Positions 41,960-50,367 of a stretch of 64,000 nt of DNA are shown here, piece by piece. The position numbers and the translations under genes were made by a program. The notes below the pieces were generated by a model. That model did no database searches and was not told the origin of the DNA. It saw only the letters and a list, made by a program, of their open reading frames with translations. How positions within the stretch are numbered: position 1 is the first letter of the stretch; each line of letters starts with the position of its first letter. Source of the DNA: CBDFKJ01 sp965248805 (GTDB lineage: Bacteria > Pseudomonadota > Alphaproteobacteria > UBA6615); contig CBDFKJ010000005.1 in the NCBI GenBank assembly GCA_965248805.1, positions 310,001-374,000 on the forward strand, written 5' to 3'.

Positions 41960-42183
41960 CCGCTCCCGCGTCCCTCCACACCCTGATGCGCGCCTACTGG
42001 ACCGCCGCTCAAGCGCTGCGCGGGCAAAACCACGTATCACGCGCCACTGCGGCGGGCTTTCTTGCCGGCCAGGCCGAGCGTCCGGCACATCCGCTGATCG
42101 AGCGCCCATGCCGGCAGGCCGTCGCCGACCTCGGGCTGGCAGGTGTCGAGCGCATCTGCCCGGACGGGCCGGAGGCGGCGTGA
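41956..42183 (+). CDS. Small phage protein
   Basis: 75 residues, MTAPASLHTLMRAYWTAAQA at the start. It is linked to neighbours by 4-base overlaps. The family is unknown. Confidence 0.5.
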   Translation: MTAPASLHTLMRAYWTAAQALRGQNHVSRATAAGFLAGQAERPAHPLIERPCRQAVADLGLAGVERICPDGPEAA

Positions 42184-42371
42184 CGGCGACCATTCATGAC
42201 TCTAGCGCCCGTAAATGGCAGCAAGCCATTGCAGACGCAGAATCCATGCTCGCACACCATCAGAAAAGAGTCCGCGACCTGAGGCGGGCAATCACGATCT
42301 TCCGAAAGAAGATAGAACAGGGCGAGCCGTGGCCGGGAGACGCTCAACCCGATGCGCGGGAGCCGTCCTGA
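42180..42371 (+). CDS. Small helical phage protein
   Basis: 63 residues from a GTG at 42180 inside the previous stop (GTGA). The central part is one long helix (ADAESMLAHHQKRVRDLRRA). The family is unknown. Confidence 0.5.
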   Translation: MTATIHDSSARKWQQAIADAESMLAHHQKRVRDLRRAITIFRKKIEQGEPWPGDAQPDAREPS

Positions 42372-42463
42372 TGCGCCGCGCTGCCCAGCAAGCTGCCCGC
42401 GAGGGCACGATCACGGAGCCCGGCATCTACGACATCGCGGCGGCCGAGTGTTTCGTGCAATGA
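42371..42463 (+). CDS. Short frame, perhaps the N-terminus of a lost nuclease gene
   Basis: 30 residues: MRRAAQQAAREGTITEPGIY then DIAAAECFVQ. The EPGIYDIAA stretch resembles the opening of phage YqaJ/DUF3799-type PD-(D/E)XK nucleases, which normally precede RecT. The remainder of such a nuclease is absent, so this may be what is left of an exonuclease gene. It overlaps both neighbours. Confidence 0.35.
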   Translation: MRRAAQQAAREGTITEPGIYDIAAAECFVQ

Positions 42464-43278
42464 CCCCCAGCGTGCACGAGATGCCGGCGGCGATCGATCC
42501 CTCAAAGCCCATTGCTGGTTTCTACAAGACGCGGCTGGCGCGCAACGGGCCGTGGGTGCCGGCGGAGATCGTCTATCTGGAGGACGCCTTCGACCTGCCG
42601 GTCTGGCACATCAAGCTCGGCACCGGCGACGAGATCACGGACCAGATCGAAGTCCTGGAGATGTGGCCCTATCTCGCCAAGCACCCGATCGATCAAGCCA
42701 GCTACGACTACATGCTGGCCGACCAGGCGCACGCTGCCGAACATCGACCGCTGGACGCGAAGGCGACGCCGACACGGCCCGTTGATTGGACCGGCCATAA
42801 CATGCCGCCGTCCGACGATCTCATTAAGGCAGAGCGGCTCATCGAGCGCGCCGACAGCGCTGGCCGGGTCGCCACCATCGACGATGCGCATGTTGCGATC
42901 GATCTGGTGAAGCAGATGACGGTGCTGGCCAAGCGCCTCGACGACGCCCGGAAAGAGGCTGCCGCGCCGCACAAGCAGGCGCAGGCCGAAGCCGAGCTGC
43001 CGTACAAGACGCGGCTCACACCGATGGGCGTGGCCAAGACGAAGCTGCTCTACGCGCTGCACGCTTGGCGCACTCGCGCTGGCCTCGCGCGCATCACCAC
43101 CGACCTTGGTGCGACCGTTTATCCGCGCACGGCCTATCGCGTGAAGATCACCGACCCGAGCGCGATTCCCCGCGCCTACTGCGCGCCGAACGAGGACGCC
43201 ATCAGCGTCGCGCTGCGCAATGGCGCGGAGGTGCCCGGCGCCGAACTGGAGGAACAGACGACCACGGTCGTCAGCTAG
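42460..43278 (+). CDS. Phage protein preceding RecT
   Basis: 272 residues from the ATG at 42460. The N-terminal part (GPWVPAEIVYLEDAFDLPVW) is a small module; the centre is a long helical region (VAIDLVKQMTVLAKRLDDAR) as in phage proteins that accompany recombinases. It lies 8 bp before recT. It could assist single-strand annealing, but no catalytic motif is visible. Confidence 0.6.
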   Translation: MTPSVHEMPAAIDPSKPIAGFYKTRLARNGPWVPAEIVYLEDAFDLPVWHIKLGTGDEITDQIEVLEMWPYLAKHPIDQASYDYMLADQAHAAEHRPLDAKATPTRPVDWTGHNMPPSDDLIKAERLIERADSAGRVATIDDAHVAIDLVKQMTVLAKRLDDARKEAAAPHKQAQAEAELPYKTRLTPMGVAKTKLLYALHAWRTRAGLARITTDLGATVYPRTAYRVKITDPSAIPRAYCAPNEDAISVALRNGAEVPGAELEEQTTTVVS

Positions 43279-43286
43279 GAGAGATC

Positions 43287-44360
43287 ATGTCCGCGCGACA
43301 GCAACTGAGCGTATCGCCAACGCGTTTGCCTTATCACCCGACCTTGGGAGAGCGGTATGGAGTCGATGAGGTGAGTTGGCGCGCGCTGGTCGATGCGATC
43401 TGGCCTTCGGCGCAGACCGCCGAGGGCGTCATGCTGGCCCTGAGTTACTGCCACGCCAAGCAGATGGACCCCTTCAAGCGCGTGGTTCACATCGTTCCCG
43501 TCTGGAGCAGCGAACAGAAACGCTATGTGGAAGGCGTGTGGCCGGGCATCGCCTCACACCGCATCGAGGCGTCCCGCACCAAGGGTTATGCGGGCGCCGA
43601 CCCGACGGCGTTCGGCCCCAAAAACGACCTGAAGTTCTGGCACCGGCCCAAGAAGGGCGAGGACAAGGAGGTCACGGTCAAAGCACCGGAGTGGGCGCAG
43701 ATGACCGTGTATCGCATGATCGAAGGGCAGCGCTGTTCGTTCCCAGGGCCGCGCGTGTATTTCGATGAATTCTACGCGCGCGAAAGCCGCTTCTCGGATT
43801 GCCCGAACGAGCGCTGGCGCACGTCGCCGTCCTACATGCTGGAGAAATGTGCCGAAGCCGCGGCGCTGCGCAAGGCGTTCCCCGAGGCGCTGGGAGGCGA
43901 ATTGACGGCTGAGGAGATGGAGGCGCGCACCGGCCAGGAGATGCGCAACATCACGCCGCCCGAGCCGCCCAAGCGCGCCGACTTCGCAGCCGAGCAAGAG
44001 GCGCAGGACGCGCACATGGCGGACATTGCGCACGGCGGTGAGCCGGAGCCTGCCAGCGAGCCCATGGGCGAGGTCAAGTCGGAGGACGATGCGACCACAC
44101 AATCCGGTCAGGATGAGGGCGACGCTGCCCCGGCCCAGCCTGAATCATCCGCCTCGCCCACCAGCCATAAGCCATCGCCGGCCGAAGCGTTCGTCACACG
44201 AGCGATGGGTGCCTACGCGAGCGCGCCCACCGGCATCGCCATCTCAGACTTCAGGACGGAGAACCGTGGGCACTACGAAGCACTGTCGGACGATCAGCAG
44301 GCGACGCTCAAGCAAGCCGAGTCCGCGCGCCGCAAGGAACTGAAAGCGGGTGCAGGATGA
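43287..44360 (+). CDS. bet: RecT/Bet single-strand annealing protein
   Basis: 357 residues. The RecT/Bet region (YCHAKQMDPFKRVVHIVPVW, then VEGVWPGIASHRIEASRTKG and PSYMLEKCAEAAALRKAFPE) is complete. A long acidic, Pro-rich C-terminal extension follows from about residue 225. The protein anneals single strands in phage recombination. Its usual exonuclease partner is not found; only a short remnant lies upstream. Confidence 0.85.
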   Translation: MSARQQLSVSPTRLPYHPTLGERYGVDEVSWRALVDAIWPSAQTAEGVMLALSYCHAKQMDPFKRVVHIVPVWSSEQKRYVEGVWPGIASHRIEASRTKGYAGADPTAFGPKNDLKFWHRPKKGEDKEVTVKAPEWAQMTVYRMIEGQRCSFPGPRVYFDEFYARESRFSDCPNERWRTSPSYMLEKCAEAAALRKAFPEALGGELTAEEMEARTGQEMRNITPPEPPKRADFAAEQEAQDAHMADIAHGGEPEPASEPMGEVKSEDDATTQSGQDEGDAAPAQPESSASPTSHKPSPAEAFVTRAMGAYASAPTGIAISDFRTENRGHYEALSDDQQATLKQAESARRKELKAGAG

Positions 44361-44695
44361 CCGCAAAAATGAAGTTTGAAGACTGGGCCATCCTGGAGCT
44401 GATGGGCCATCGGCGCCTGGCCGGATACGTCACCGAGCAGGAGATCGCCGGCGCTTCGTTCCTCCGCCTCGATGTTCACACCGCCGACAGCATTGTCGCC
44501 ACGCAGTTCTATTCACCCGCATCGGTCTATTGCCTCACACCGACCACCGAAGACATCGCGCGGGCGCTCGGGGAGCGGTCCCAGCCGCAGCCCGTCCAGC
44601 GCTACGAGCTTGCGCCGGCGGCGCGCTCTGCACGCGACACGATCGAAGACACAGGCAATCCGCAATTCGATCCCGAAGACGACAAACAGTTTTGA
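44357..44695 (+). CDS. Phage protein of unknown function
   Basis: 112 residues. The start MTAKMKFEDWAILELMGHRR followed by LAGYVTEQEIAGASFLRLDV is common in alphaproteobacterial and other phage early regions. The function is unknown. The start overlaps the stop of recT. Confidence 0.65.
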   Translation: MTAKMKFEDWAILELMGHRRLAGYVTEQEIAGASFLRLDVHTADSIVATQFYSPASVYCLTPTTEDIARALGERSQPQPVQRYELAPAARSARDTIEDTGNPQFDPEDDKQF

Positions 44696-44696
44696 C

Positions 44697-45632
44697 ATGG
44701 CTGACGGCACCAAGATCGAGTGGACCGACGCAACGTGGAATCCGATCACGGGTTGCTCGGTGGTCTCGCCCGGCTGCACCAACTGCTACGCGATGAAGCT
44801 CGCCGGAGGCCGGCTGCGGAACCATCCGTCACGCGTTGGGTTGACGGAGCCAAGCAAGGCCGGGCCGGTTTGGACGGGCGAGGTCCGGCTGAACGAGGAA
44901 TGGCTCGATCAACCGCTTCACTGGTGGGAGTCGAGGCGAGTTTTCGCCTGCGCACACGGCGACCTGTTTCACGAGGCCGTGCCCGACGAGTGGATCGATG
45001 GCGTGTTCGCGGTGATGGCCTTATGTCCGCAACATACGTTTCAGGTGCTGACCAAGCGTCCGGAGCGGGCGAAGGATTACCTCAGCGTCGGCGCCACGTG
45101 CATTCGTGTCGGCATCCGACATGAAGCGGAGCGATTGTTTGGCGTTGATCCCGGTGCGGTGACAAAGCCTCTGCCCAACGTATGGCTCGGCGTCAGCGTC
45201 GAGGATCAGGCGCGGGCGAACGAGCGCATCCCACCGTTGCTAGAAACGCAGGCCGCGGTGCGGTTCGTCTCGGCGGAGCCGCTGCTGGCGCCGGTGGCAA
45301 TATTCGACATGGACGGCCCGGTAGATGTGCCGGACGGCGTGCCATCGCCGATCCATTGGGTGATCGCAGGCGGCGAGTCTGGTCCTGGCGCGCGGCCCAT
45401 GCACCCCGAGTGGGCGCGAGGGCTCCGCGATCAATGCCAGGCGGTTGGCGTGCCGTTCTTCTTCAAGCAATGGGGCACGTGGGTGCCGAACGATGCCGCG
45501 TTCCGCGCCGACGTCGTGCCTAGCGCCGTGCGTCATCCGTGGGGCCGGTGTCAGCCGGCGATGGCCCATGTCGGCAAACGTCTCGCTGGCCGCCACCTGG
45601 ACCGCAGGACGTGGGACGAGTACCCGCAATGA
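44697..45632 (+). CDS. DUF5131 (phage Gp37/Gp68-like) protein
   Basis: 311 residues from the ATG at 44697. The start KIEWTDATWNPITGCSVVSP with GCTNCYAMKLA (three closely spaced Cys) and the later WVIAGGESGPGARPMHPEWA are the DUF5131 signatures. The Cys cluster suggests a radical-SAM-like Fe-S site, but no activity is known. It is widely carried by phages. Confidence 0.82.
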   Translation: MADGTKIEWTDATWNPITGCSVVSPGCTNCYAMKLAGGRLRNHPSRVGLTEPSKAGPVWTGEVRLNEEWLDQPLHWWESRRVFACAHGDLFHEAVPDEWIDGVFAVMALCPQHTFQVLTKRPERAKDYLSVGATCIRVGIRHEAERLFGVDPGAVTKPLPNVWLGVSVEDQARANERIPPLLETQAAVRFVSAEPLLAPVAIFDMDGPVDVPDGVPSPIHWVIAGGESGPGARPMHPEWARGLRDQCQAVGVPFFFKQWGTWVPNDAAFRADVVPSAVRHPWGRCQPAMAHVGKRLAGRHLDRRTWDEYPQ

Positions 45633-45901
45633 CGGAATGCCCCTGGTGCACGGTGGAGTTCGCGCCGGCAAGGCGCGGCGCCTATGCCAAGCGGTTCTGC
45701 TCGGCCGGGTGCCGCAACCAGTTCAACTCCGCGAAGCGGAAGTTCATTGATGCGCTCATGAGCGATGGCGACAGAGTGATCCGCGAATGGAATGCCGTTT
45801 CCCAGTCGTGCACGACGGCTGGAGTGCCACCCGAGCCTTCCGGGGTAGGCCGGGGAGCGATGAACACCCTGCGCGTCGCAGCGACGGAATTTGGACGATG
45901 A
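45629..45901 (+). CDS. Small zinc-finger-like phage protein
   Basis: 90 residues. The opening MTECPWCTVEFAPARRGAYA and KRFCSAGCRNQFNSA give a four-Cys metal site (CPWC ... CSAGC). It overlaps DUF5131 and Fic genes by 4 bases each (ATGA). It probably binds nucleic acid. Confidence 0.65.
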   Translation: MTECPWCTVEFAPARRGAYAKRFCSAGCRNQFNSAKRKFIDALMSDGDRVIREWNAVSQSCTTAGVPPEPSGVGRGAMNTLRVAATEFGR

Positions 45902-46407
45902 CCGACCGCCTCGATGAACACGAGCCCTGGGAAAGCAAGGGCGGGGTGATGAGCGTCCCGCGTGATCAGGTCCGAGGCTTTCTCATGGAGAGCAACCGCA
46001 TTGAAGGCATCGTTGGCGCGCGCGAAGCCGAAGTCGATGCGGCTCTCGAATTCCTCGGCCTACCGCAGATCGCGATTGATGACCTTGTGCAAATCGTCGG
46101 CGTGTTCCAACCCGATGCCAAACTGCGCAGCCGCAAGGGCCTGAACGTGCGCGTAGGGACGCACGTTGCGCCGTCGGGCGGCCCCCAAATCGTCTCAGAA
46201 CTCGAAGATCTTCTTGCCAATGCCTACGACATTCCTGTCCCATATCAGACCCATCACCGCTACGAGACGCTGCATCCATTCACCGACGGTAATGGTCGCA
46301 GCGGGCGCATGCTTTGGCTGTGGCAGATGGTCAGGCTGCACTGCGAAATCCCGCCGCTCGGCTTCCTGCACACCTGGTACTACCAATCGCTGGAAGTGGG
46401 CCGGTGA
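45898..46407 (+). CDS. Fic-domain protein with N-terminal inhibitory motif
   Basis: 169 residues. The Fic core HPFTDGNGRSGR (about residues 124-135) is complete. SNRIEG at residues 32-37 matches the inhibitory helix motif (S/T)xxxE(G/N) placed N-terminal to the core, as in class II Fic proteins. It probably transfers AMP or another nucleotide to a target protein and is autoinhibited. At 169 residues it is short for a class II Fic. It lies in the early operon, so it would act during induction. Confidence 0.78.
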   Translation: MTDRLDEHEPWESKGGVMSVPRDQVRGFLMESNRIEGIVGAREAEVDAALEFLGLPQIAIDDLVQIVGVFQPDAKLRSRKGLNVRVGTHVAPSGGPQIVSELEDLLANAYDIPVPYQTHHRYETLHPFTDGNGRSGRMLWLWQMVRLHCEIPPLGFLHTWYYQSLEVGR

Positions 46408-46441
46408 ACCCCCACCGCACCCTCACCCCGGCGGCGGGCCG

Positions 46442-46690
46442 ATGACTGCGCGCCGCGCCGACCTGCGCGATCTGCCGGACTGGCCGCGTGGCCTATCGCG
46501 TCTGACGGCGTCCGCCTATGTCGGGGTTTCGCCATCGCTGTTCGATCAGATGGTCAAGGACGGCCGGATGCCGAAGCCAAAGCCGATCAACGCCCGCAAG
46601 GTATGGGACCGGCGCGAACTTGACATCGCTTTTGACGGCTTGCCAGACTCCGAGGAAGCCAATCCCTGGGACGAGGCGGCGCTGGCATGA
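46442..46690 (+). CDS. Excisionase-like AlpA-family protein
   Basis: 82 residues. LPDWPRGLSRLTASAYVGVS and then KVWDRRELDIAFDGLPD are the pattern of phage excisionases / AlpA-type DNA-binding proteins. It overlaps the integrase start by 4 bases, the usual arrangement for xis-int. Confidence 0.75.
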   Translation: MTARRADLRDLPDWPRGLSRLTASAYVGVSPSLFDQMVKDGRMPKPKPINARKVWDRRELDIAFDGLPDSEEANPWDEAALA

Positions 46691-47760
46691 AAGTGAGAAT
46701 GAGGGATGGCTCGGGCACATCGGACTTGCGGTACGTCGTGGAGGACGTGGACCGCCACGGTAACGTCCGTGTCTATTTCCGGCGTTTCGGCAAGAAAACC
46801 AGGCTGCGGCAAGCGCCGGGCAGCGATGAGTTCCTGGCAGAGTATCGGGTGGCATACCGTGTGTCAGTCAGGTCCGAGAAGCCCAATGATCCTACCGTTT
46901 CGCTCGGCTGGCTCATCGTGCAATACTATGGCTCGGCCGAGTTTCGGTCGCTTGGCGACGCCACCCGCAAGCAGCGCCGCCGCATCCTCGATCAGATACG
47001 CGAGCGCCACGGAGACAAGCCCTTCGCGTTGATGAGGGCGCGTCACATCCGCCAGCTCCGCGACGAAAAGATAGCCACTCCCGACGCGGCGAACAATCGC
47101 ATCAAGGCGCTGCGTCATCTTTTCAAATGGGCTACATCGCCCGATGTCGAACTCCTGGAGGCGAACCCCGCTCGCGACATCGGCAAGCTCAAGAGCAACA
47201 ACCCGGACGGCTTCCACACATGGGCGGCGGATGAAGTGAACCGATACGAGGCACGCCACCCGGTCGGCACTACGCCGAGGCTCGCGCTGGCGTTGTTGCT
47301 GTTCACCGGCGTCCGCCGCTCCGACGTTGTGCGGCTAGGTCCGCAGATGGAGAAGAACGGATTCGTGTGCTTCATCGAGGCCAAGGGACGGGAGAACGCG
47401 CCTAAGCATCGCGAGCTTCCGATCCTGCCTGAATTACGCGCCGTGCTCGATGCGACGCCGTCCGGCCACCTGAGCTATCTGGTCACGGTCTATGGCAAGC
47501 CTTTCACGGCCAACGGCTTCGGCAACCGCTTCCGCAAATGGTGCGATGAAGTCGGCCTGCCCCATTGCTCGGCACATGGGCTTCGCAAAGCCGGCGCCAC
47601 AATCGCCGCTACCAACAGCGCTACGGAGCGTCAATTGATGGCGATCTACGGTTGGGAGACCTCGCAACAGGCGGTGCACTACACCAAGGCCGTTGATCGC
47701 AGGCGGCTCGCGGCCGAGGCCATGCACCTGCTCGTACCCAGGGATCGGAACGCCCGATGA
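46687..47760 (+). CDS. Tyrosine-family phage integrase
   Basis: 357 residues. Catalytic residues are visible: Arg in LLFTGVRRSDVVRL, the HGLRK box, Trp/His in YGWETSQQAVHY and the Tyr in AVHYTKA. The frame is intact. It ends 81 bp from the 3' end of tRNA-Glu, which is the probable attachment site. Confidence 0.9.
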   Translation: MKVRMRDGSGTSDLRYVVEDVDRHGNVRVYFRRFGKKTRLRQAPGSDEFLAEYRVAYRVSVRSEKPNDPTVSLGWLIVQYYGSAEFRSLGDATRKQRRRILDQIRERHGDKPFALMRARHIRQLRDEKIATPDAANNRIKALRHLFKWATSPDVELLEANPARDIGKLKSNNPDGFHTWAADEVNRYEARHPVGTTPRLALALLLFTGVRRSDVVRLGPQMEKNGFVCFIEAKGRENAPKHRELPILPELRAVLDATPSGHLSYLVTVYGKPFTANGFGNRFRKWCDEVGLPHCSAHGLRKAGATIAATNSATERQLMAIYGWETSQQAVHYTKAVDRRRLAAEAMHLLVPRDRNAR

Positions 47761-47765
47761 ACAGA

Positions 47766-47800
47766 AACTGTCCCACCTGCTGCCGGGTAACTGTCCCACC
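47766..47800. repeat. Direct repeats between integrase and tRNA-Glu
   Basis: AACTGTCCCACC at 47766-47777 and 47789-47800, with 23-bp spacing, in the gap before the tRNA 3' end. The position suggests integrase arm-type binding sites. Confidence 0.5.
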
Positions 47801-47840
47801 GGTCGTAACTTACTGATAAATATAGGCAAATAATGGCCGA

Positions 47841-47916
47841 TGGCGTCCCCACGGGGACTCGAACCCCGGTTTTCGCCGTGAGAGGGCGATGTCCTAGGCC
47901 GCTAGACGATGGGGAC
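47841..47916 (-). tRNA. tRNA-Glu (CTC)
   Basis: On the minus strand the sequence starts GTCCCCATCGTCTAGC and ends with GGGGAC, discriminator G and an encoded CCA (47843-47841). The anticodon loop CTCTCAC gives CTC. The acceptor, D, anticodon and T arms pair well. The prophage integrase lies next to the 3' end, so this is the likely attB. I found no second copy of its 3' end elsewhere in the window. Confidence 0.93.
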
Positions 47917-47985
47917 GCAAGCCAGCGGCGCCGGTCGTCGTGATTAGACGAACAGTGGTCGCGGCGCAAGGGCCGGCGCAGCCAG

Positions 47986-48258
47986 TCACGGCGCGATTTC
48001 GGCCACGACTGCGCCGGTGTCCACATCCAGAACGTAAACGCGGTCGCATCCGTCGCCACCGTCGCTGCGGATCATCAGGCGGCCTTCGGCGCTCCAGGCG
48101 TCCACGATCCGGCAGCCCTGCGGCAGATCCAACGCGACCCGGCCCAGCTCCGGCACCGCGTCGGTAGACAGGAGATCGGCCATGCGCCAGACCACGGCCC
48201 CGAGCGCGGGCACGATCAGCACCGCCAGCGTCATCACCAGCGCCCTTAACGCGGTCAA
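47986..48258 (-). CDS. DUF6476-like membrane-anchored protein
   Basis: 90 residues with one N-terminal membrane helix (ALVMTLAVLIVPALGAVVWR) and a small periplasmic part with two Cys (PQGCRIVDAW and GGDGCDRVYV). Short proteins of this sort are often found beside RluA-type genes in Alphaproteobacteria. The function is unknown. Confidence 0.65.
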   Translation of the reverse strand: MTALRALVMTLAVLIVPALGAVVWRMADLLSTDAVPELGRVALDLPQGCRIVDAWSAEGRLMIRSDGGDGCDRVYVLDVDTGAVVAEIAP

Positions 48259-48363
48259 TGGCGGTCTCCAGACGGAGCGTACACGGCGTCGCGTGTGAAG
48301 TTACACCGCGCGCCGGTGTTTGCGGCGTAGGATATGGCGGCAGAGTCGGTCGGGAAGGACAGG

Positions 48364-49365
48364 ATGGCACGAAATGCAGCCGGCGATGCGGCGGCGCGGC
48401 CCGGGACTTGGCGGACTCTCACCGGCGATCAGCTCCCGTCCGGCGAGCGCCTGGACCGGGCGCTGGCGGCGGCGCTTGCCGACCTGTCACGCAGCCGTAT
48501 CAAAGCGCTAATAGAGGGCGGCTGTGTCACCGACGCCGCTTCGGCCGTGCCGGTCCACAGTCCTGCCCACCGCATCAAGCCCGGCCAAGGCTTCGCCATA
48601 TTCATTCCCCATGCTGTGCCTGCCAAGCCGCGCGGCCAGGCGATGCCGCTCACCATACTGCACGAGGACGCCGACATCATCGTTGTCGACAAGCCGCCCG
48701 GCCTGGTCGTGCATCCGGCGCCGGGCAATCCCGACCGTACGCTGGTCAACGCCTTGATCGCGCATTGCGGGCCGTCGCTCAGCGGCATCGGCGGCGTGCA
48801 GCGGCCAGGGATCGTCCACCGCCTGGACAAGGACACCAGCGGGCTCATGGTGGTGGCCAAGACTCAGCAGGCGCACGTCGCGCTGGCCGGGCAGTTCGCC
48901 GCACGCACGGTCGGCCGCGTCTATCGGGCGGTGGTATGGGGCGCAGTGCGGCCGCGCAAGGGCGAGATTGCCGGCAACATCGGCCGCGACCCGCGCAATC
49001 GCAAGAAAATGACCGTTTTGTCATCAGGCGGAAAACCCGCGTTAACCATGTATGAGGTCTACTGCATGCTCGGGCCGCGCAACTCTCCTGCGTTCAGCGC
49101 AGTGGACTGCCGGCTGGCGACGGGACGAACCCATCAGGTGCGTGTTCATATGGCGTCACTAGGACACCCAATCGTCGGCGATCCGGTTTATGGCGGACGC
49201 CGAAGGCGGATCGGCGCACCGGCCGCCGCAACAAACTTTCAACGCCAGGCACTGGATGCTTACGGACTTGCGTTCGACCATCCAGGGACGCAGCAAAGGA
49301 TCGAATTTACCAAAACATTATCTCAGGATATTAGAGAGTTGATAGATTGTTTGAAAGTATTCTAA
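48364..49365 (+). CDS. RluA-family 23S rRNA pseudouridine synthase (RluD-like)
   Basis: 333 residues from the ATG at 48364, preceded by GGAAGGA; an ATG at 48334 is also in frame. An S4-like N-terminal domain (GERLDRALAAALADLSRSRI) is followed by the catalytic motif GIVHRLDKDTSGLMV, in which Asp is the nucleophile, and RLATGRTHQVRVHMASLGHP. It is followed by rpoH, a conserved alphaproteobacterial order. Confidence 0.88.
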   Translation: MARNAAGDAAARPGTWRTLTGDQLPSGERLDRALAAALADLSRSRIKALIEGGCVTDAASAVPVHSPAHRIKPGQGFAIFIPHAVPAKPRGQAMPLTILHEDADIIVVDKPPGLVVHPAPGNPDRTLVNALIAHCGPSLSGIGGVQRPGIVHRLDKDTSGLMVVAKTQQAHVALAGQFAARTVGRVYRAVVWGAVRPRKGEIAGNIGRDPRNRKKMTVLSSGGKPALTMYEVYCMLGPRNSPAFSAVDCRLATGRTHQVRVHMASLGHPIVGDPVYGGRRRRIGAPAAATNFQRQALDAYGLAFDHPGTQQRIEFTKTLSQDIRELIDCLKVF

Positions 49366-49414
49366 TATACGAATCGTGGGAGGAAGGATGAAACAGCAGG
49401 GAAGAATTCCCATA

Positions 49415-49441
49415 TTGGCACTGTAGAATATTGAGTGCTAA
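49415..49441. promoter_or_regulatory. CIRCE-like HrcA operator upstream of rpoH
   Basis: TTGGCACTG, nine bases, then GAGTGCTAA. The CIRCE consensus is TTAGCACTC-N9-GAGTGCTAA: the right half is perfect, the left has 7 of 9. The site ends 34 bp before the rpoH start codon and probably overlaps the promoter or leader. Confidence 0.72.
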
Positions 49442-49475
49442 CATGCGGGGCGGTTTCCCGAGGAGAGCCTAGCCA

Positions 49476-50363
49476 ATGGCAACCATGGCCGTACCCAGGG
49501 TTCCCAACCTCACGCCAGAGGGCAATCTGTCTCGGTATCTACAGGATATCCGCAAGTTCCCCATGCTCGCGCACGACCACGAGTTCATGCTGGCCAAGGC
49601 GTGGCGGGAACATGATGACGTCGACTCGGCCCATCAGCTGGTAACCAGCCACTTGCGTCTGGTCGCCAAGATCGCCTCCGGCTACCGCGGCTACGGCCTG
49701 CCGCTGGCGGAACTGATCTCCGAAGGCAATGTCGGTCTGATGCAAGCGGTCCGCAAGTTCGATCCGGACCGCGGCTTCCGCCTGGCCACCTACGCCATGT
49801 GGTGGATTCGCGCCGCCATCCAGGAATACATCCTGCATTCCTGGTCGCTGGTGAAGATGGGTACGACGGCGGCGCAGAAGAAGCTGTTCTTCAATCTGCG
49901 GCGCATCAAGGGCCAGTTGCAGGCGGTCGAAGAGGGCGACCTGAGCCTCGAGAACGTGGAGAAGATCGCAACCCAGCTCGACGTGTCCGAGGACGACGTG
50001 GTGCAGATGAACCGGCGGCTGGCCGCGCCGGACAACTCCCTCAATGCGCCATTGCGCGTCGACGGCGACGGTGAGTGGCAGGACTGGCTGGTCGATCAGG
50101 GCGAGAGCCAGGAAACGGTGCTGGCCGAGCAGGACGAGCTCACAAAGCGGCGCAAGCTGCTGAACAAGGCGATGGACGGTCTCAACGATCGCGAGCGGCG
50201 GATCATTGTCGAGCGGCGCTTGAGCGATACGCCGACGACGCTCGAGGAATTGAGCCAGCACTACAGCATCAGCCGCGAGCGCGTGCGTCAGATCGAGGTC
50301 CGCGCCTTCGAGAAGCTGCAAAAGTCGATCCGCAACCAGGCGATCCAGGAACGGCTGGCGTAA
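49476..50363 (+). CDS. rpoH: Heat-shock sigma factor RpoH (sigma-32)
   Basis: 295 residues. Region 2 (NLSRYLQDIRKFPMLAHDHE, then GNVGLMQAVRKFDPDRGFRL) and the RpoH box (QKKLFFNLR) are clear; region 4 is TTLEELSQHYSISRERVRQI. The CIRCE-like site upstream suggests HrcA control. It directs transcription of chaperone and protease genes. Confidence 0.95.
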   Translation: MATMAVPRVPNLTPEGNLSRYLQDIRKFPMLAHDHEFMLAKAWREHDDVDSAHQLVTSHLRLVAKIASGYRGYGLPLAELISEGNVGLMQAVRKFDPDRGFRLATYAMWWIRAAIQEYILHSWSLVKMGTTAAQKKLFFNLRRIKGQLQAVEEGDLSLENVEKIATQLDVSEDDVVQMNRRLAAPDNSLNAPLRVDGDGEWQDWLVDQGESQETVLAEQDELTKRRKLLNKAMDGLNDRERRIIVERRLSDTPTTLEELSQHYSISRERVRQIEVRAFEKLQKSIRNQAIQERLA

Positions 50364-50367
50364 GTCG

